Shown piece after piece: positions 36,101 through 45,052 of a DNA stretch of 64,000 bases. Source of the DNA: Anaerolineae bacterium (GTDB taxonomy: Bacteria; Chloroflexota; Anaerolineae; Anaerolineales; Anaerolineaceae); NCBI GenBank assembly GCA_013178295.1, contig JABLWW010000001.1, positions 124,001 to 188,000 on the forward strand. Reading direction: 5' to 3'. The position numbers and the translations under genes were made by a program. Position 1 is the stretch's first letter, and each line of letters begins with the position of its first letter. Below the pieces are notes generated by a model that was not told the origin of the DNA, did not search any database, and was given only the letters and a program-made list of their open reading frames with translations.

Positions 36101-36523
36101 GCGCGGCAGTGTGCGGGTCATAAGTGCCCGCAGTGAGGTAACTATCAGGGGTGCTTTTGGCAGTTTAGGTAGCGAGGGAAGATGATAGGTGCACAGCGCT
36201 GAGAGACATTGAATGCGGCTGCGGCGGGTTAAAGCCCCCCATGCTCCTGGTTCGTAGAAAAGTGTGGTGGGTTCAGCAAACAGAAAATGAGGCTGTTCAG
36301 ACGCCCAGAACTGCAATTCGTCAAGAAATTTGTTGACCCGATCGGCGCGGTCGGTAATAAACAAAATGGGCTTTTCAAGATCGGCACGCAGAGCTGCCAC
36401 AAGCGGAGGGCGTACCGCACGACGGATGCCAATGCTTGGCGGCGCTATGCCGCTGTTAATGTCGCTGAGCAGTTTCTGGTAGGCAGGTAGGGAACGGATT
36501 GTTTGGAGAAGCTGCTCAACCAT
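33113..36523 (-). CDS. mfd: Transcription-repair coupling factor
   Basis: This 1136-residue protein displaces stalled RNA polymerase and recruits UvrA. Domains in order: UvrB-like N-terminal module (about 1-350), RNA polymerase-interacting CarD-like domain with [17 protein letters not shown] near 455, translocase with Walker [10 protein letters not shown] near 615 and DEEQRFG near 715, helicase C part with [11 protein letters not shown] near 845, and a TRCF C-terminal domain (about 985-1080). Length is typical. It overlaps pth by eight nt and the downstream TPR gene by 31 nt. Linkage with uvrB in one direction groups transcription-coupled repair genes. Confidence 0.97.
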   Translation of the reverse strand: MVEQLLQTIRSLPAYQKLLSDINSGIAPPSIGIRRAVRPPLVAALRADLEKPILFITDRADRVNKFLDELQFWASEQPHFLFAEPTTLFYEPGAWGALTRRSRIQCLSALCTYHLPSLPKLPKAPLIVTSLRALMTRTLPRRDFLLSCKLLKIGQSIQPEALQRDWVDIGYQTADIVLEPGQFSRRGGILDIWSPPDPFPARFEFFGNEIETIRQFDPATQRRVRNLEQVMITPAREILPGKAAATLLPGQAEDEFYLPLVHAMPATLLDYLPRGSIIIIDNLDHCQTSASEIEEQAVSMRRDSVEEGIIPETFPIPYISWSELQDTISQHIWFELGQSASQEESDLASHFTAGARYGGQLKNLMNDLLQSCRQNHPVVLVSRQVARLRELWAERLVGQTLNGGVTFIEGSLAEGWTLSTGDGKQYHLLTDGEIFGWEKPVSRARVHLGAEAPEAIYADLKPGDWVVHIDYGIGRFTGLVQRVTEGSEREFLCVEYDSGTQIFIPVHQADRLSRYIGPDATPPTPTRLGTQEWPSTKQRVREEVLRVARDLLELYAQRQIAQGHRFSPDTAWQQELEASFPYIETPDQARAIQEVKRDMESHRPMDRLLCGDVGYGKTEVALRAAFKAVMDGKQVAVLVPTTVLAQQHYETFSERLTPFPVQVEMLSRFRSPKEQEEIIARVANGSVDIIIGTHRLLQPDVQFKDLGLVIIDEEQRFGVTHKEHFKKLRTELDVLTLTATPIPRTLYMALSGVRDISIINTPPEERLPISTHIGPYSPRLVRQAILRELERGGQVFFVHNRVQTIEAMKKHLQLLIPEARIAIAHGQMPEAELSSVMHRFSRAEIDVLLCTSIIESGLDIPNANTLIVDRGDTFGLAQLYQLRGRVGRSAQRAYAYFFRHRNKAPTPEGQERLEVIAENTQLGAGYSIAMRDLEMRGAGEMLGTRQHGYIAAVGFHLYTSLLAQAVHTLRLAQGIKDEPTSRQPREIRLPVSVELPLAVGLPVDYIPDQNLRLRLYRRIANLNSEEELKTLEDEFSDRFGEPPESVRNLFYEMRLKMRAEQAGLASVSLEGNQIVLRFPPLPEGISSRNLPEIGLGVRSGKNAYWMPVEHENWKEPLLEVLSAIIATCHPHQPEKI
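33144..33155 (-). promoter_or_regulatory. Leaderless-type promoter inside the mfd 3' end
   Basis: On the minus strand TATAAT (33155-33150) ends exactly six nt before ATG 33143. Transcription is therefore expected at the A of the start codon. No -35 and no ribosome binding site are visible. Confidence 0.45.
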
Positions 36524-37130
36524 CCCGCAGCCCCCCGTTGTACTGATTCATGGCGCTGTGGATACCATCGCGCAAAAAGGTTAATACGGCTTGCACAACA
36601 CGCTCTAGTGTCAGGGCAATAACCTCGCGTTCGACAGGCGTAAAGTCCTCAAGCACGTAATCAGCGGGGTCCATTTGCCCGGGAGGGCGGCCAATACCTA
36701 TTCGCAGGCGGGCAAAGTCTTGTGTTCCTAGCCGTTCGATGATGGAAGCCACCCCTTTTTGACCGCCAGAACCGCCAGAGGGGCGCAGACGTAATGTCCC
36801 GGTTGGTAGGTCAAGATCATCGTGTATGACCAGCAGATGATCCAGAGGGACTTTATAAAAATTACACAACCCGGACACCGATTGGCCGGACAGGTTCATG
36901 TAGGTCTGTGGCTTTGCCAGCACCAGCTTGTTACCCCCAAAGCTGCCGCTCCCGGTGAGCGCTTTGGATTGCAGACGGCTGATACGGATATCGAGTTTTT
37001 GCGCCAGGTGATCAACTGCCATGAACCCGACGTTGTGACGGTTCTGCCGGTATTCGCGTCCCGGGTTTCCCAGCCCCACAATCAGGTAAGGGGTGTTTTC
37101 TTGTGTAGGAAGATTGCCGATAGGTTTCAT
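36516..37130 (-). CDS. pth: Peptidyl-tRNA hydrolase
   Basis: This 204-residue enzyme frees tRNA from peptidyl-tRNA that falls off ribosomes. Visible: LIVGLGNPGREY near 16-27, the catalytic base His32 in NRHNVGF, the KPQTYMNLSG segment, HDDLDLP with the catalytic Asp near 103, and GGSGGQKGVASI. The N-terminus carries about 12 extra residues relative to the family. Its end overlaps mfd by eight nt, so the two are probably translated from one message. Confidence 0.96.
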   Translation of the reverse strand: MKPIGNLPTQENTPYLIVGLGNPGREYRQNRHNVGFMAVDHLAQKLDIRISRLQSKALTGSGSFGGNKLVLAKPQTYMNLSGQSVSGLCNFYKVPLDHLLVIHDDLDLPTGTLRLRPSGGSGGQKGVASIIERLGTQDFARLRIGIGRPPGQMDPADYVLEDFTPVEREVIALTLERVVQAVLTFLRDGIHSAMNQYNGGLRDG

Positions 37131-37138
37131 GGCGTTTA

Positions 37139-37759
37139 TCAGCGGCGACGGCGCTTTCTGGCGCGTTGCATCAGGCGATAGATGCCCAGCAGCGCAAATA
37201 CCAGCGCAACAGCCAACGTTCCCTTTGCCATACTTTTGATCAGGTGTGCAGGGGTGATTTCCAGCGGGTTGGGCGGCAGACGAGTGGGTGTGGGATAGAT
37301 AATACGGGTGGGGGTGTTTTCTGCTGTGGGCTGTATGGTCAGTGAACGCCGTGTGGGTTCAGGGGTGTTAGTTTCAATGGGGGTGTAATTGCGCACCCTC
37401 AACTGGGTGACCAGATTCTCAATAACACTGCCATCCTTGCGCCGCACCAACAACCGCAGGGTGTAGGTGCCATCTGTGATGGCTGATGTATCCCATATCG
37501 CAAGGGCGCTGTTTTTGACTGCGATGCGGCTCTGCTGGATGAGAAACCAGGTCTGATTCTCCCCGTTTGCAAAGGCATAGGCAACCTCCGCCGACTGAAA
37601 ATCTTCAACTTCGGTGCTGCCAATGATGGTTACCACACCTTGCAGAGCATCGCCGCTTTTGGGGTAGGCGATAGCAGGTTCATCTTCGTCCTGGGCTGCA
37701 CTCAGAAGTAGCCAGCACAGGATGAGTGCACATAACAAAGCAACTCTGCCGCGTGCCAT
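37139..37759 (-). CDS. Secreted, C-terminally anchored protein with Ig-like domain
   Basis: From ATG 37759 the product is 206 residues: a signal peptide (about 4-22), a beta-rich Ig-like module (about 30-120, with the GVVTIIGSTEVEDFQSAEVAYA pattern), a Pro/Thr linker, a membrane segment (about 175-195) and a basic tail. The frame is open to 37873. ATG 37777 (six residues longer) is also possible, but 37759 has AGG nearby and a clean signal peptide. The function is unknown. It ends nine nt before pth. Confidence 0.65.
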   Translation of the reverse strand: MARGRVALLCALILCWLLLSAAQDEDEPAIAYPKSGDALQGVVTIIGSTEVEDFQSAEVAYAFANGENQTWFLIQQSRIAVKNSALAIWDTSAITDGTYTLRLLVRRKDGSVIENLVTQLRVRNYTPIETNTPEPTRRSLTIQPTAENTPTRIIYPTPTRLPPNPLEITPAHLIKSMAKGTLAVALVFALLGIYRLMQRARKRRRR

Positions 37760-37836
37760 AACCTGTAAGTCTATCATGAAGGCGAAAAAGTTGCAAACGC
37801 CACAAATGTTAGCGGAACTTTCAGCTTTGAGAGAGG

Positions 37837-38436
37837 CTATAAAATTCCCAGTTTTGCCAGTTCCTCTTTGCACTGCGAGGGGCTGACAAACTTCAATGTT
37901 TGTATTCCAGTTGCTGCGGCTGCCTGCAGATTGACTTCTACGTCATCGATGAAAAGGGTTTCTTGTGGATGGAGGCAATAGGTTTGAAGGAGATAATGAT
38001 AGATTTGTGGTTCTGGTTTGATCATGTGTACGCGGCTGGAGATGACCATACCATCAAAGGCATCCAAAAAATTGTAATGTGTTTCAAAGTAGGTCATGGA
38101 GGGTTCGGGCATGTTGGAGAGGGCATATACCCGCCTCCCTGTGGATTTTATCTGGTAGAGCAGATCAATGGTTTCCGGGAAAGGGGTCATCAGCACTGGG
38201 ACCAGCTCGATTACTTGAGCAATCAGCGGTGCGGGTAGAGCAGTGCGTTGCGCCGTGTGCTGTACGATTTCATCCACCGTCAGGGTGCCACGGTCAAAGT
38301 CCAGCCATTTAGGGTGACGGAAGATGTTTTCCAATAGGTGCACGCGAGTTTGTTCATCACATTCTACCGCCTGGACAATACGCTCTGGTTCCCAACGGAA
38401 GATCACCCCGCCAAAATCAAAAACGATGTTCTGCAA
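37837..38436 (-). CDS. HAD-superfamily phosphatase (YihX-like)
   Basis: This 199-residue haloacid dehalogenase-type hydrolase has motif I DFGGV at residues 7-11, motif II in ALSNMPEP near 120, and motif IV FIDDVEVNLQAAAATG near 171. The all-helical cap after motif I and the SSRVHMIKPEPQIY loop are like YihX sugar-phosphate phosphatases. The substrate cannot be told from sequence. Confidence 0.88.
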   Translation of the reverse strand: MQNIVFDFGGVIFRWEPERIVQAVECDEQTRVHLLENIFRHPKWLDFDRGTLTVDEIVQHTAQRTALPAPLIAQVIELVPVLMTPFPETIDLLYQIKSTGRRVYALSNMPEPSMTYFETHYNFLDAFDGMVISSRVHMIKPEPQIYHYLLQTYCLHPQETLFIDDVEVNLQAAAATGIQTLKFVSPSQCKEELAKLGIL

Positions 38437-38522
38437 TGCATTGCTCCATTTGCGATTTGGTAACCTGTGGCAGCTTTGAGGCTATCAGACAGGTTGTTCT
38501 CCTGATTATTGATGTAAGCGGA

Positions 38523-40643
38523 TTATCTTGGCTGGGTGATGAAATATTCCTGGACGTTGAATTCTGGTTTGCCGTCTGGCTTGAGATGCTTGAAGCTGCC
38601 ATCCGGTTGCATCAGACGTGTCTTGACGTTGTCCTTAAAGTAAGCAGCCAGAATGTTGTCGCGTACGTGGCGGATCATGCGCGGCTCTTCGACTGGGAAA
38701 AGCACTTCGACGCGGTCGTTCAGGTTACGCGGCATAAGGTCTGCGCTGCCCATGTAGATTTTTTCTTCCCCGCCGTTGCGAAAATAATAGATGCGGCTGT
38801 GTTCCAGAAAGCGCCCCACAATGCTGATGACGCGGATGTTCTCACTCAGCCCTTTGATGCCCGGGCGCAGACAGCAAATACCCCGCACGATCATGTCAAT
38901 TTTGACGCCTGCCTGAGAGGCTTCATAGAGCAGGGCGATCATGGGTTTATCTGCCACCGCGTTTGTTTTGAGAATCATGTATCCCTGTTCACCTTTTTGC
39001 TGCAGACGAATCTCGTTGCGGATCATCTCTTCCAGCCTGGCGCGCAGGTTGATGGGCGCCACCAGCAGCTTGTTGTAGTCGGTTTTATTGGAGTACCCGG
39101 TCAGATAGTTGAACAGGTCAGTCGCATCGGCGCCAATGGCTTCATCGGCGGTGAACATGCTCAGGTCTTCATAGATGTTGGCGGTGATGTGGTTGTAATT
39201 GCCAGTGCCCAGATGAACGTAGCGCTGGATATGGTCTCCCTCTCTGCGCACCACCAGGGCGATTTTGGAGTGGGTTTTCAAGCCCAGCAACCCATACGTA
39301 ACGTGTACCCCTTCTTGCTCCAGCATCTTGCACCATCCGATGTTGCTCTCTTCATCGAAGCGCGCTTTTAATTCCACCAGGACAGCAACCTGTTTGTGGT
39401 ATTCGCGCGCTGCCTCCAACAACGCTGCCACCACAGGAGAATTTTGTCCAACGCGGTAAAGTGTTTGTTTGATTGCCAGCACATCTGGATCGCGCGCGGC
39501 TGCCCGCAAAAAATCTATTACCGGGACGAATGAGTCATAAGGGTGGTGCTGTAAAATGTTCCCTTCTCGAATGATATTGAAAATGGATGGTGGAGGCTCG
39601 CCCGGCGCGCTGCGCAAAACGGTTGGTATCGCGGGGACAAAGGGTTTGTCTTTCAGGTCATAACGCTCAATTTTGGTCAGCTGCGCCAGCCCGCTGAGCA
39701 CCAGAGGGGGGTCCAGCACATACACATCGTTTGCTTCAACGTTGAGATTTTCCTCAAGGATGTCACGAATGTTGCGCGGCATCTTTTCGGTTATCATGAG
39801 CCGTACCACTTCGCCGAACCGGCGGCGGCGCACACTCTCTTCCATTGTGTCCAGCAAGTCCTGTGCTTCCAGCTCCTGTATTTGCAGGTCTGCATTGCGG
39901 GTTACATGGAAGGGGTAAGCTTCTATAAATTTCATCCCCGGAAACAGCCGTTCCATGTTAGCAATGATGACATCCGTCAGCCAGACGAACTGATGTATCT
40001 GCGGTGGGCTGCCATCTTTGCGCAGCCCGCCGGAGGAGCGCTTGACCGGTAGCAATGCCGGCAACGATGATGGAACTTTGAGGCGGGCAAAACGTCGTTG
40101 TCCCTGGCTATCTTCTACGATGACAGCCAGGTTGAGGCTCAGATTGGATATATGAGGGAAAGGGTGTCCTGGGTCAAAAGCCAGGGGGGTGAGAACGGGG
40201 AAGATATTATCGCAGAAGTAGCGATTTACCATTTCGCGCTGATGCTGGGTAAGCGCGTGGTATTCTAAGATGCGGATGCCTTGTTTTTCCAACTCGGGTA
40301 GCAGGGTGTTTTTGTAGTATGTTCGTGCTTCCTGCATCAGCTTCATCACCACCTTGCGAATTTCAGCCAGTTGACGGGCGGGGGTGAGTCCATCAATTGA
40401 GAGTTCGGCAATTCCAGCAGAACGCTGCATACGCAAACCGCTCACCCGCACCATGAAGAATTCGTCCAGGTTGGTGTCCAGGATGGTCAGGAATTTGATG
40501 CGCTCGAGCAGAGGGTTGCGTTCGTCTCTGGCTTCATCGAAAACGCGCCATTGAAATTCGAGCAGGCTTAACTCACGGTTGATATACCATTGTGGGTCAA
40601 GCAGGTGCAATGGCTGTTCTATTGGAGTGTCTGTATCAGGCAT
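38523..40643 (-). CDS. ppk1: Polyphosphate kinase
   Basis: This 706-residue enzyme makes polyphosphate from ATP. Visible: the N-terminal INRELSLLEFQWRV helix near 18, the first phospholipase-D-like catalytic region with GLKTHSKIALV near 455, HLGTGNYN near 480, and the second His motif in LEHSRIYYF near 613. Length is typical of PPK1. It is divergent from prs across an A/T-rich 126-nt spacer holding several TATAAT-like boxes on both strands. No exopolyphosphatase gene is present. Confidence 0.96.
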   Translation of the reverse strand: MPDTDTPIEQPLHLLDPQWYINRELSLLEFQWRVFDEARDERNPLLERIKFLTILDTNLDEFFMVRVSGLRMQRSAGIAELSIDGLTPARQLAEIRKVVMKLMQEARTYYKNTLLPELEKQGIRILEYHALTQHQREMVNRYFCDNIFPVLTPLAFDPGHPFPHISNLSLNLAVIVEDSQGQRRFARLKVPSSLPALLPVKRSSGGLRKDGSPPQIHQFVWLTDVIIANMERLFPGMKFIEAYPFHVTRNADLQIQELEAQDLLDTMEESVRRRRFGEVVRLMITEKMPRNIRDILEENLNVEANDVYVLDPPLVLSGLAQLTKIERYDLKDKPFVPAIPTVLRSAPGEPPPSIFNIIREGNILQHHPYDSFVPVIDFLRAAARDPDVLAIKQTLYRVGQNSPVVAALLEAAREYHKQVAVLVELKARFDEESNIGWCKMLEQEGVHVTYGLLGLKTHSKIALVVRREGDHIQRYVHLGTGNYNHITANIYEDLSMFTADEAIGADATDLFNYLTGYSNKTDYNKLLVAPINLRARLEEMIRNEIRLQQKGEQGYMILKTNAVADKPMIALLYEASQAGVKIDMIVRGICCLRPGIKGLSENIRVISIVGRFLEHSRIYYFRNGGEEKIYMGSADLMPRNLNDRVEVLFPVEEPRMIRHVRDNILAAYFKDNVKTRLMQPDGSFKHLKPDGKPEFNVQEYFITQPR

Positions 40644-40769
40644 TGGCGTTGGAGTTTTGACATTCTTCTTGAAAAAAAGTTTTAGATTGGCGGTATATTA
40701 TAAAATAATAGTAAAATTTGTGCCATAGCTACCGGAAAAGACTTTTCTCTACATAATCAAAGGAGCCGC
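40644..40769. promoter_or_regulatory. Divergent ppk-prs promoter region
   Basis: A/T-rich spacer. On the plus strand TATTAT (40696-40701) and TAAAAT (40701-40706) are -10 candidates for prs; on the minus strand TATAAT at about 40698-40703 could serve ppk. Exact elements cannot be fixed. AAAGGAG precedes the prs ATG. Confidence 0.4.
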
Positions 40770-41753
40770 ATGAAACGCAAAGTTTTTGAACCGGCAGATG
40801 TCCGCTTTTTTAGCGGCAGCTCCAATCCTGTGTTGGCAAAGGGCATTGCGAATTACCTGGGGTTGGAACTGGATGAAACCCGCATTACCCGTTTCAGCAA
40901 TGATAATCTGTATATTCAGCTCGGCGCCAGCGTGCGTGCACGCATTGTTTTTGTCGTTCAATCACTGTCGCCTCCTGTAAACGATCACCTAATGGAGCTG
41001 TTGATGATGCTGGATATTGCCCGCGGTGCGGCTGCCACAGAGGTACATGCCATTATCCCCTACTACTCTTTTGCCCGTTCAGATAAGAAGGATGCCCCGC
41101 GGATTTGCATTACCGCACGCCTTGTTGCTGATCTGCTCAAAACAGCAGGTGCAACGCATGTGCTCACGATGGTGCTTCATTCGCCACAGGTGCATGGCTT
41201 TTTTCCAGTTCCAACGGATATTCTGACCAGCCGCCTGACTTTTAAGAATTACTTTATCCAGCGCGGGTTGGAAAATACTGTCGTGGTTGCGCCGGATATG
41301 GGTAATGCCAAGTCTGCGGCGCGCTTTGCCAAAAATCTGGGTTTGCCTGTAGTGGCTGGCAGCAAGGAGCGTATCTCGGATACGAAAGTGGTTATTTCGG
41401 CTGTGATTGGGCAGCCTATCCGTGGGTTCAAGCGCGCCATCGTTTATGATGATGAGGTCGCTACCGGCAGTTCGATTCTTGAAATTTCGCGTTTATTGGT
41501 GGATGAGGGGGTGGAGGAGATCAGTGTTGTCTGTACGCACGGCGTTTTTGTGCGCGGCGGGCTGCAAAGGCTGGCGGATTTTCCGCAGATCGCTGAAATT
41601 GTCACGACAGATACGGTGTATATCCCTGAGGAAAAGCGCCATCCCAAGCTTAAGGTTCTTTCTGTGGCGCCGGTATTTGGTGAAGCTATTCGCCTGAATT
41701 TTATGCGTCAGTCCATTAATGAGTTGTTTGTCTTTGGGAATGATACGGGGTAA
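40770..41753 (+). CDS. prs: Ribose-phosphate pyrophosphokinase
   Basis: This 327-residue enzyme makes PRPP from ribose 5-phosphate and ATP. Visible: FSGSSNPVLAKGIA near 15, the ATP loop IPYYSFARSDKKDAPR near 93, the flexible-loop and metal-site region MVLHSPQVHGFF near 127, and a PRPP loop YDDEVATGSS near 227. The PRPP loop and the SDKKD stretch differ from the common DDMIDTAGT and ARQDRK forms, so this is a divergent class. ATG 40770 has a good AAAGGAG site. DDAH follows four nt after the stop. Confidence 0.9.
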   Translation: MKRKVFEPADVRFFSGSSNPVLAKGIANYLGLELDETRITRFSNDNLYIQLGASVRARIVFVVQSLSPPVNDHLMELLMMLDIARGAAATEVHAIIPYYSFARSDKKDAPRICITARLVADLLKTAGATHVLTMVLHSPQVHGFFPVPTDILTSRLTFKNYFIQRGLENTVVVAPDMGNAKSAARFAKNLGLPVVAGSKERISDTKVVISAVIGQPIRGFKRAIVYDDEVATGSSILEISRLLVDEGVEEISVVCTHGVFVRGGLQRLADFPQIAEIVTTDTVYIPEEKRHPKLKVLSVAPVFGEAIRLNFMRQSINELFVFGNDTG

Positions 41754-41757
41754 GACC

Positions 41758-42546
41758 ATGCACATTGCTATCACTCGCCAGGTCAGCCCATCCATTGCCG
41801 ATTGTCAATTATCCTATATCCCGCGTCAGCCGATTGATCTTGACCTGGCGGTCAGGCAACATGCTCAGTATGAAGCATTGCTGACCCGTTTGGGGTGTCA
41901 GGTATTACAGCTTCCTGCACAGCCGCAGATGCCCGATTCGGTTTTTGTCGAAGATGCTGCGATTGTGCTTGAGGAACTGGCAATCATTACCCGTCCGGGT
42001 GCGCCTTCGCGGCGTGCTGAAACGCTTTCCATTGCCGCCGCGCTTGAGCCATACCGCAGGCTTGTGTTTATTGAAGAACCTGGCACGGTGGACGGCGGTG
42101 ATGTTTTGCGTGTTGACCACAGCATCTATGTAGGCATCACGCAGCGCAGTAATTTGCACGCCATCGAGCAAATACGTCAAGTTTTGCAGCCTTATGGTTA
42201 TGCGGTGATTGGGGTGCCGGTTACGGGGTGTCTGCATCTTAAATCGGCGGTTACGCAGGTTAAGAAAGATACCCTGCTGATAAATCCGGTGTGGGTTGCA
42301 AAGGCGTCGTTTGCGGGTATGTCGTTTATCGAAGTACATCCCGACGAACCTCATGCCGCCAATGCTCTTCTGATTGGCGAGAGCGTGATCTATCCGGCAT
42401 CTTCACCGCGCACCGCAAAGCGCCTGGAAGAGCACAATGTGCCTGTTTTTGCAGTGGATGTTTCTGAATTAGAGAAAGCTGAGGGGGCGGTTACTTGCTG
42501 CAGTTTAATTTTTGAAGCGGATGCAATTCACGGCGAGCGGGTATAA
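41758..42546 (+). CDS. Dimethylarginine dimethylaminohydrolase family protein
   Basis: This 262-residue amidinotransferase-fold hydrolase has the expected catalytic set: DSVFVEDAA with acidic residues near 60-66, GTVDGGDVL near 109, the catalytic His160 in LHLKSAV, and the nucleophile Cys247 in AVTCCSL. Such enzymes release citrulline and dimethylamine from methylated arginine, or act on arginine analogues. The frame is open to 41719, but ATG 41758 follows GGGGTAAG and begins the family-like N-terminus. It is almost certainly co-transcribed with prs. Confidence 0.88.
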   Translation: MHIAITRQVSPSIADCQLSYIPRQPIDLDLAVRQHAQYEALLTRLGCQVLQLPAQPQMPDSVFVEDAAIVLEELAIITRPGAPSRRAETLSIAAALEPYRRLVFIEEPGTVDGGDVLRVDHSIYVGITQRSNLHAIEQIRQVLQPYGYAVIGVPVTGCLHLKSAVTQVKKDTLLINPVWVAKASFAGMSFIEVHPDEPHAANALLIGESVIYPASSPRTAKRLEEHNVPVFAVDVSELEKAEGAVTCCSLIFEADAIHGERV

Positions 42547-42578
42547 ATTTCTTTACTTTGGCGCATGCAAAGGTGCAT

Positions 42579-42590
42579 TAAAATAGTCTG
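42579..42590 (+). promoter_or_regulatory. Leaderless-type promoter of the YihY gene
   Basis: TAAAAT at 42579-42584 ends exactly six nt before the GTG start at 42591, placing the transcription start on the start codon. No ribosome binding site is visible. Confidence 0.45.
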
Positions 42591-43532
42591 GTGAACGCAC
42601 TTCTCCAACGTATACGCTCATTTTTGGAAGCGATTATCAATCTAGGCAAGTACACCTCTCTGATTGTTCGCCAGGCGGCGTTGAATTTTACACGCTATGG
42701 CGCTCCGCAGATGGCTGCCAGTCTGGCGTTTTATGCGCTTCTTTCACTGTTTCCTCTTCTTACCGTCTTGGTTGCTATAGGAAGCCTGGTTTATGAGCGT
42801 TACTTAACCAGTGAAGAGATTCTGGATGGGCTGGTGTTGATCTTCCCCGTATCCCGCGAGCTGATCCGCGTCAACCTGTACAGCATTCTGCGTCTGCGTG
42901 GCACTGTGAGTCTGGTTAGCATTCTGGCTTTGCTCTGGTCATCCTCCGGTTATTTTAATACCCTATTGATCAATATCAATCGTGCCTGGCCTGAGGCGCG
43001 TCAGCGGCATTTTGTCCAGAACCGTCTGCTTGCGCTGGTGTTTGTGTTCAGTCTGGTGGCTCTTATGCTAAGTTCTTTGATGGCGACGGTCATTTTTGAC
43101 CTGTTACCGGGCTTTAGTATTGTGATTGGCCCTGGTGTTACCATCTATAAACCGCTTATTTGGCGGCTGATGTCCAACATCTTTCCTCTCCTGACCCGTG
43201 TTTTTGTCTTTTGGCTGCTCTATCAGGCGGCGCCCAACACCTGGGTTCGCAAAGTCGCTGCTTTTTGGGGTGCTGTCATCGCTGCTATCTCCTGGGAAGC
43301 TCTGACCGCAGGGTTAAGCTGGTTTCTGAGGAGTGGTCTGGCACATTATGACCTGGTGTATGGATCGTTGGGCGCGATTGTGATATTGATGCTGTGGGTG
43401 TATTTTACCGGCTGGATCATTCTCTTTGGCGCGCATCTCAGCGCTGCCATTGCCCAGTTCGGTAAGGTGTTCCGCTTGTTTGGCGGCGTGTTGATCAATG
43501 ACCAAGGGGGTGATAATGGTATTTATCAGTAA
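42591..43532 (+). CDS. YihY/BrkB family membrane protein
   Basis: This 313-residue integral membrane protein has about six hydrophobic helices. The family pattern is clear: QMAASLAFYALLSLFPLLTV near 42, the W-S-S-S-G-YF stretch near 118, P-N-x-x-V in the helix 4-5 loop, and LYDLVYGSLGAIVILMLWVYFTGWIILFGA-like C-terminal segments near 255-285. The family was once called ribonuclease BN; its function is unsettled. The start is GTG with a leaderless-type -10 box. It converges on the MFS gene with a 10-nt gap. Confidence 0.9.
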   Translation: MNALLQRIRSFLEAIINLGKYTSLIVRQAALNFTRYGAPQMAASLAFYALLSLFPLLTVLVAIGSLVYERYLTSEEILDGLVLIFPVSRELIRVNLYSILRLRGTVSLVSILALLWSSSGYFNTLLININRAWPEARQRHFVQNRLLALVFVFSLVALMLSSLMATVIFDLLPGFSIVIGPGVTIYKPLIWRLMSNIFPLLTRVFVFWLLYQAAPNTWVRKVAAFWGAVIAAISWEALTAGLSWFLRSGLAHYDLVYGSLGAIVILMLWVYFTGWIILFGAHLSAAIAQFGKVFRLFGGVLINDQGGDNGIYQ

Positions 43533-43542
43533 ATTGCAAATG

Positions 43543-44928
43543 CTATTTACTGCCCAGCCTGCCCCAAGGGCTTTGCATGGCTCTTTGTATTTGTGTGATG
43601 CCTTCCTCTGTACTGATTTCTCCTTTTTCCATCTGTTCCAGAATTCCGAGCCGTTGTTCGGCTGTTGCCCAGTGCTCCCGGTCTGCCTTTACCTGAATGA
43701 GATAAAAGATTAAAGCGGAAATCGCCCCTATTACGCCGCAGGCATACCATACCCAGCGCGGGTTGTATGTATCCATAACTAACCCTGCCAGCAGGGGACC
43801 CACTGCGGCAGGCAGTGTCCAGCTCAGTCCGTAGGTTGCCATGTAGCGTCCGCGCATATTCTCAGGCGAGAGGTTACTCACCACTGCCTGTGCCACCGGC
43901 ATACTGAGTATTTCTCCCATGGTTACCGTTGCAATTGCCAGCACGAAGAGGGCATAGATATGTACAAAGCCGTACATAGTGAATCCCATGGCATACAGCA
44001 GCACTCCGCTTACCATCACCATCATGGGGCGGAATCTGGCGGTCCAGCGCGTGACTGGAAATTGAAGCAACACCACCATTGCGGCGTTGACGCTCATGAG
44101 CACTCCAAACATTTGTTCCGTAACCCCATATTCATCGCGCAGGAATACTGGCAGGGTTGAGCCAAGCTGCATATAGATTAACACGCTGAGCATGATTCCC
44201 AACAAGAACCACATAAACACCCGGTCATGCATAGCTGTTCGGTAGCCTTGTAGCGTTTCTCTAAAACTCTCGCGTTTTTCTTCGCTGACAGTAGGGTGAT
44301 ATGTCTCGCTGATAGCGATATAGACGATCAGGGCGGTGATAGCACTGGTGGTGGCATCTGCCAGAAAAAGCAGCAAATAGGAACGCGCGGCAAGCAGACC
44401 TCCTAGCATTGGTCCAAAGGCTATTGCCAGGTTCACTGCCATGCGGATGATGCCGTAAGCCTGTGCTCGTTTTTCCTCCGGCACCAGGTCTGCTACCATT
44501 GCCTGTTGCGCCGGAAAACCCACCTCCGAAAGCAACCCCACAAGCCCCACTGCTCCCAGAAAAATGCCGAAGTCGTTGACAAAGCCCATTAAAAGGGCAG
44601 AAGTGGCACTTGTTATCAGACCAAAGACCATCATTCCCTTGCGTCCCATACGGTCTGCCATTGCTCCGCCAAACAGGCTGCTGGCGATTCCTGTTATCGA
44701 AAAGATAGCGAAAATCAGCCCCACCTCTGTCAGACCTACCCCGAATTTACGGGTTACATAGAGCGAGAAGAAGGGAAACAGCATCCCGCCGCCAAGACGG
44801 TCAATGAACACGCTCAGTGTCAATACCCAGAACTGGCGCGGGTATTCCTGCCAGACCGTTTTTATTCTGTTATATGGCGTTTTGAAGCTCAAAGGGGAGT
44901 CAGATTGCTCTTTTTTTGGTTGGTTCAT
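43543..44928 (-). CDS. MFS transporter (multidrug type)
   Basis: This 461-residue protein has about 12 hydrophobic helices and the loop 2-3 motif GGAMADRMGRKG near 78-90. The N-terminal FINIDRLGGGMLFPFFSLYV-like segment resembles DHA1 drug transporters such as MdtH/TetA. A charged C-terminal tail (about 415-461) resembles SHOCT-like short helices. GGGAGATAAACG precedes the ATG. No regulator adjoins it and the substrate is unknown. Confidence 0.88.
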   Translation of the reverse strand: MNQPKKEQSDSPLSFKTPYNRIKTVWQEYPRQFWVLTLSVFIDRLGGGMLFPFFSLYVTRKFGVGLTEVGLIFAIFSITGIASSLFGGAMADRMGRKGMMVFGLITSATSALLMGFVNDFGIFLGAVGLVGLLSEVGFPAQQAMVADLVPEEKRAQAYGIIRMAVNLAIAFGPMLGGLLAARSYLLLFLADATTSAITALIVYIAISETYHPTVSEEKRESFRETLQGYRTAMHDRVFMWFLLGIMLSVLIYMQLGSTLPVFLRDEYGVTEQMFGVLMSVNAAMVVLLQFPVTRWTARFRPMMVMVSGVLLYAMGFTMYGFVHIYALFVLAIATVTMGEILSMPVAQAVVSNLSPENMRGRYMATYGLSWTLPAAVGPLLAGLVMDTYNPRWVWYACGVIGAISALIFYLIQVKADREHWATAEQRLGILEQMEKGEISTEEGITQIQRAMQSPWGRLGSK

Positions 44929-45040
44929 CGTTTATCTCCCGGCTACTAAAGCGCCCCTAACCATAGCAAACAATCTGGGAATCGTCAAGCGTTCAGTAGC
45001 GCGATACTGTGGCTTTGAAAAAGCCAATAGCGAAATATGT

Positions 45041-45052
45041 TAAAATATCCCA
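45041..45052 (+). promoter_or_regulatory. Leaderless-type promoter of the DNA methyltransferase gene
   Basis: TAAAAT at 45041-45046 ends exactly six nt before ATG 45053. A weak TTGAAA at 45015-45020 is 20 nt upstream. No ribosome binding site is visible. Confidence 0.45.
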
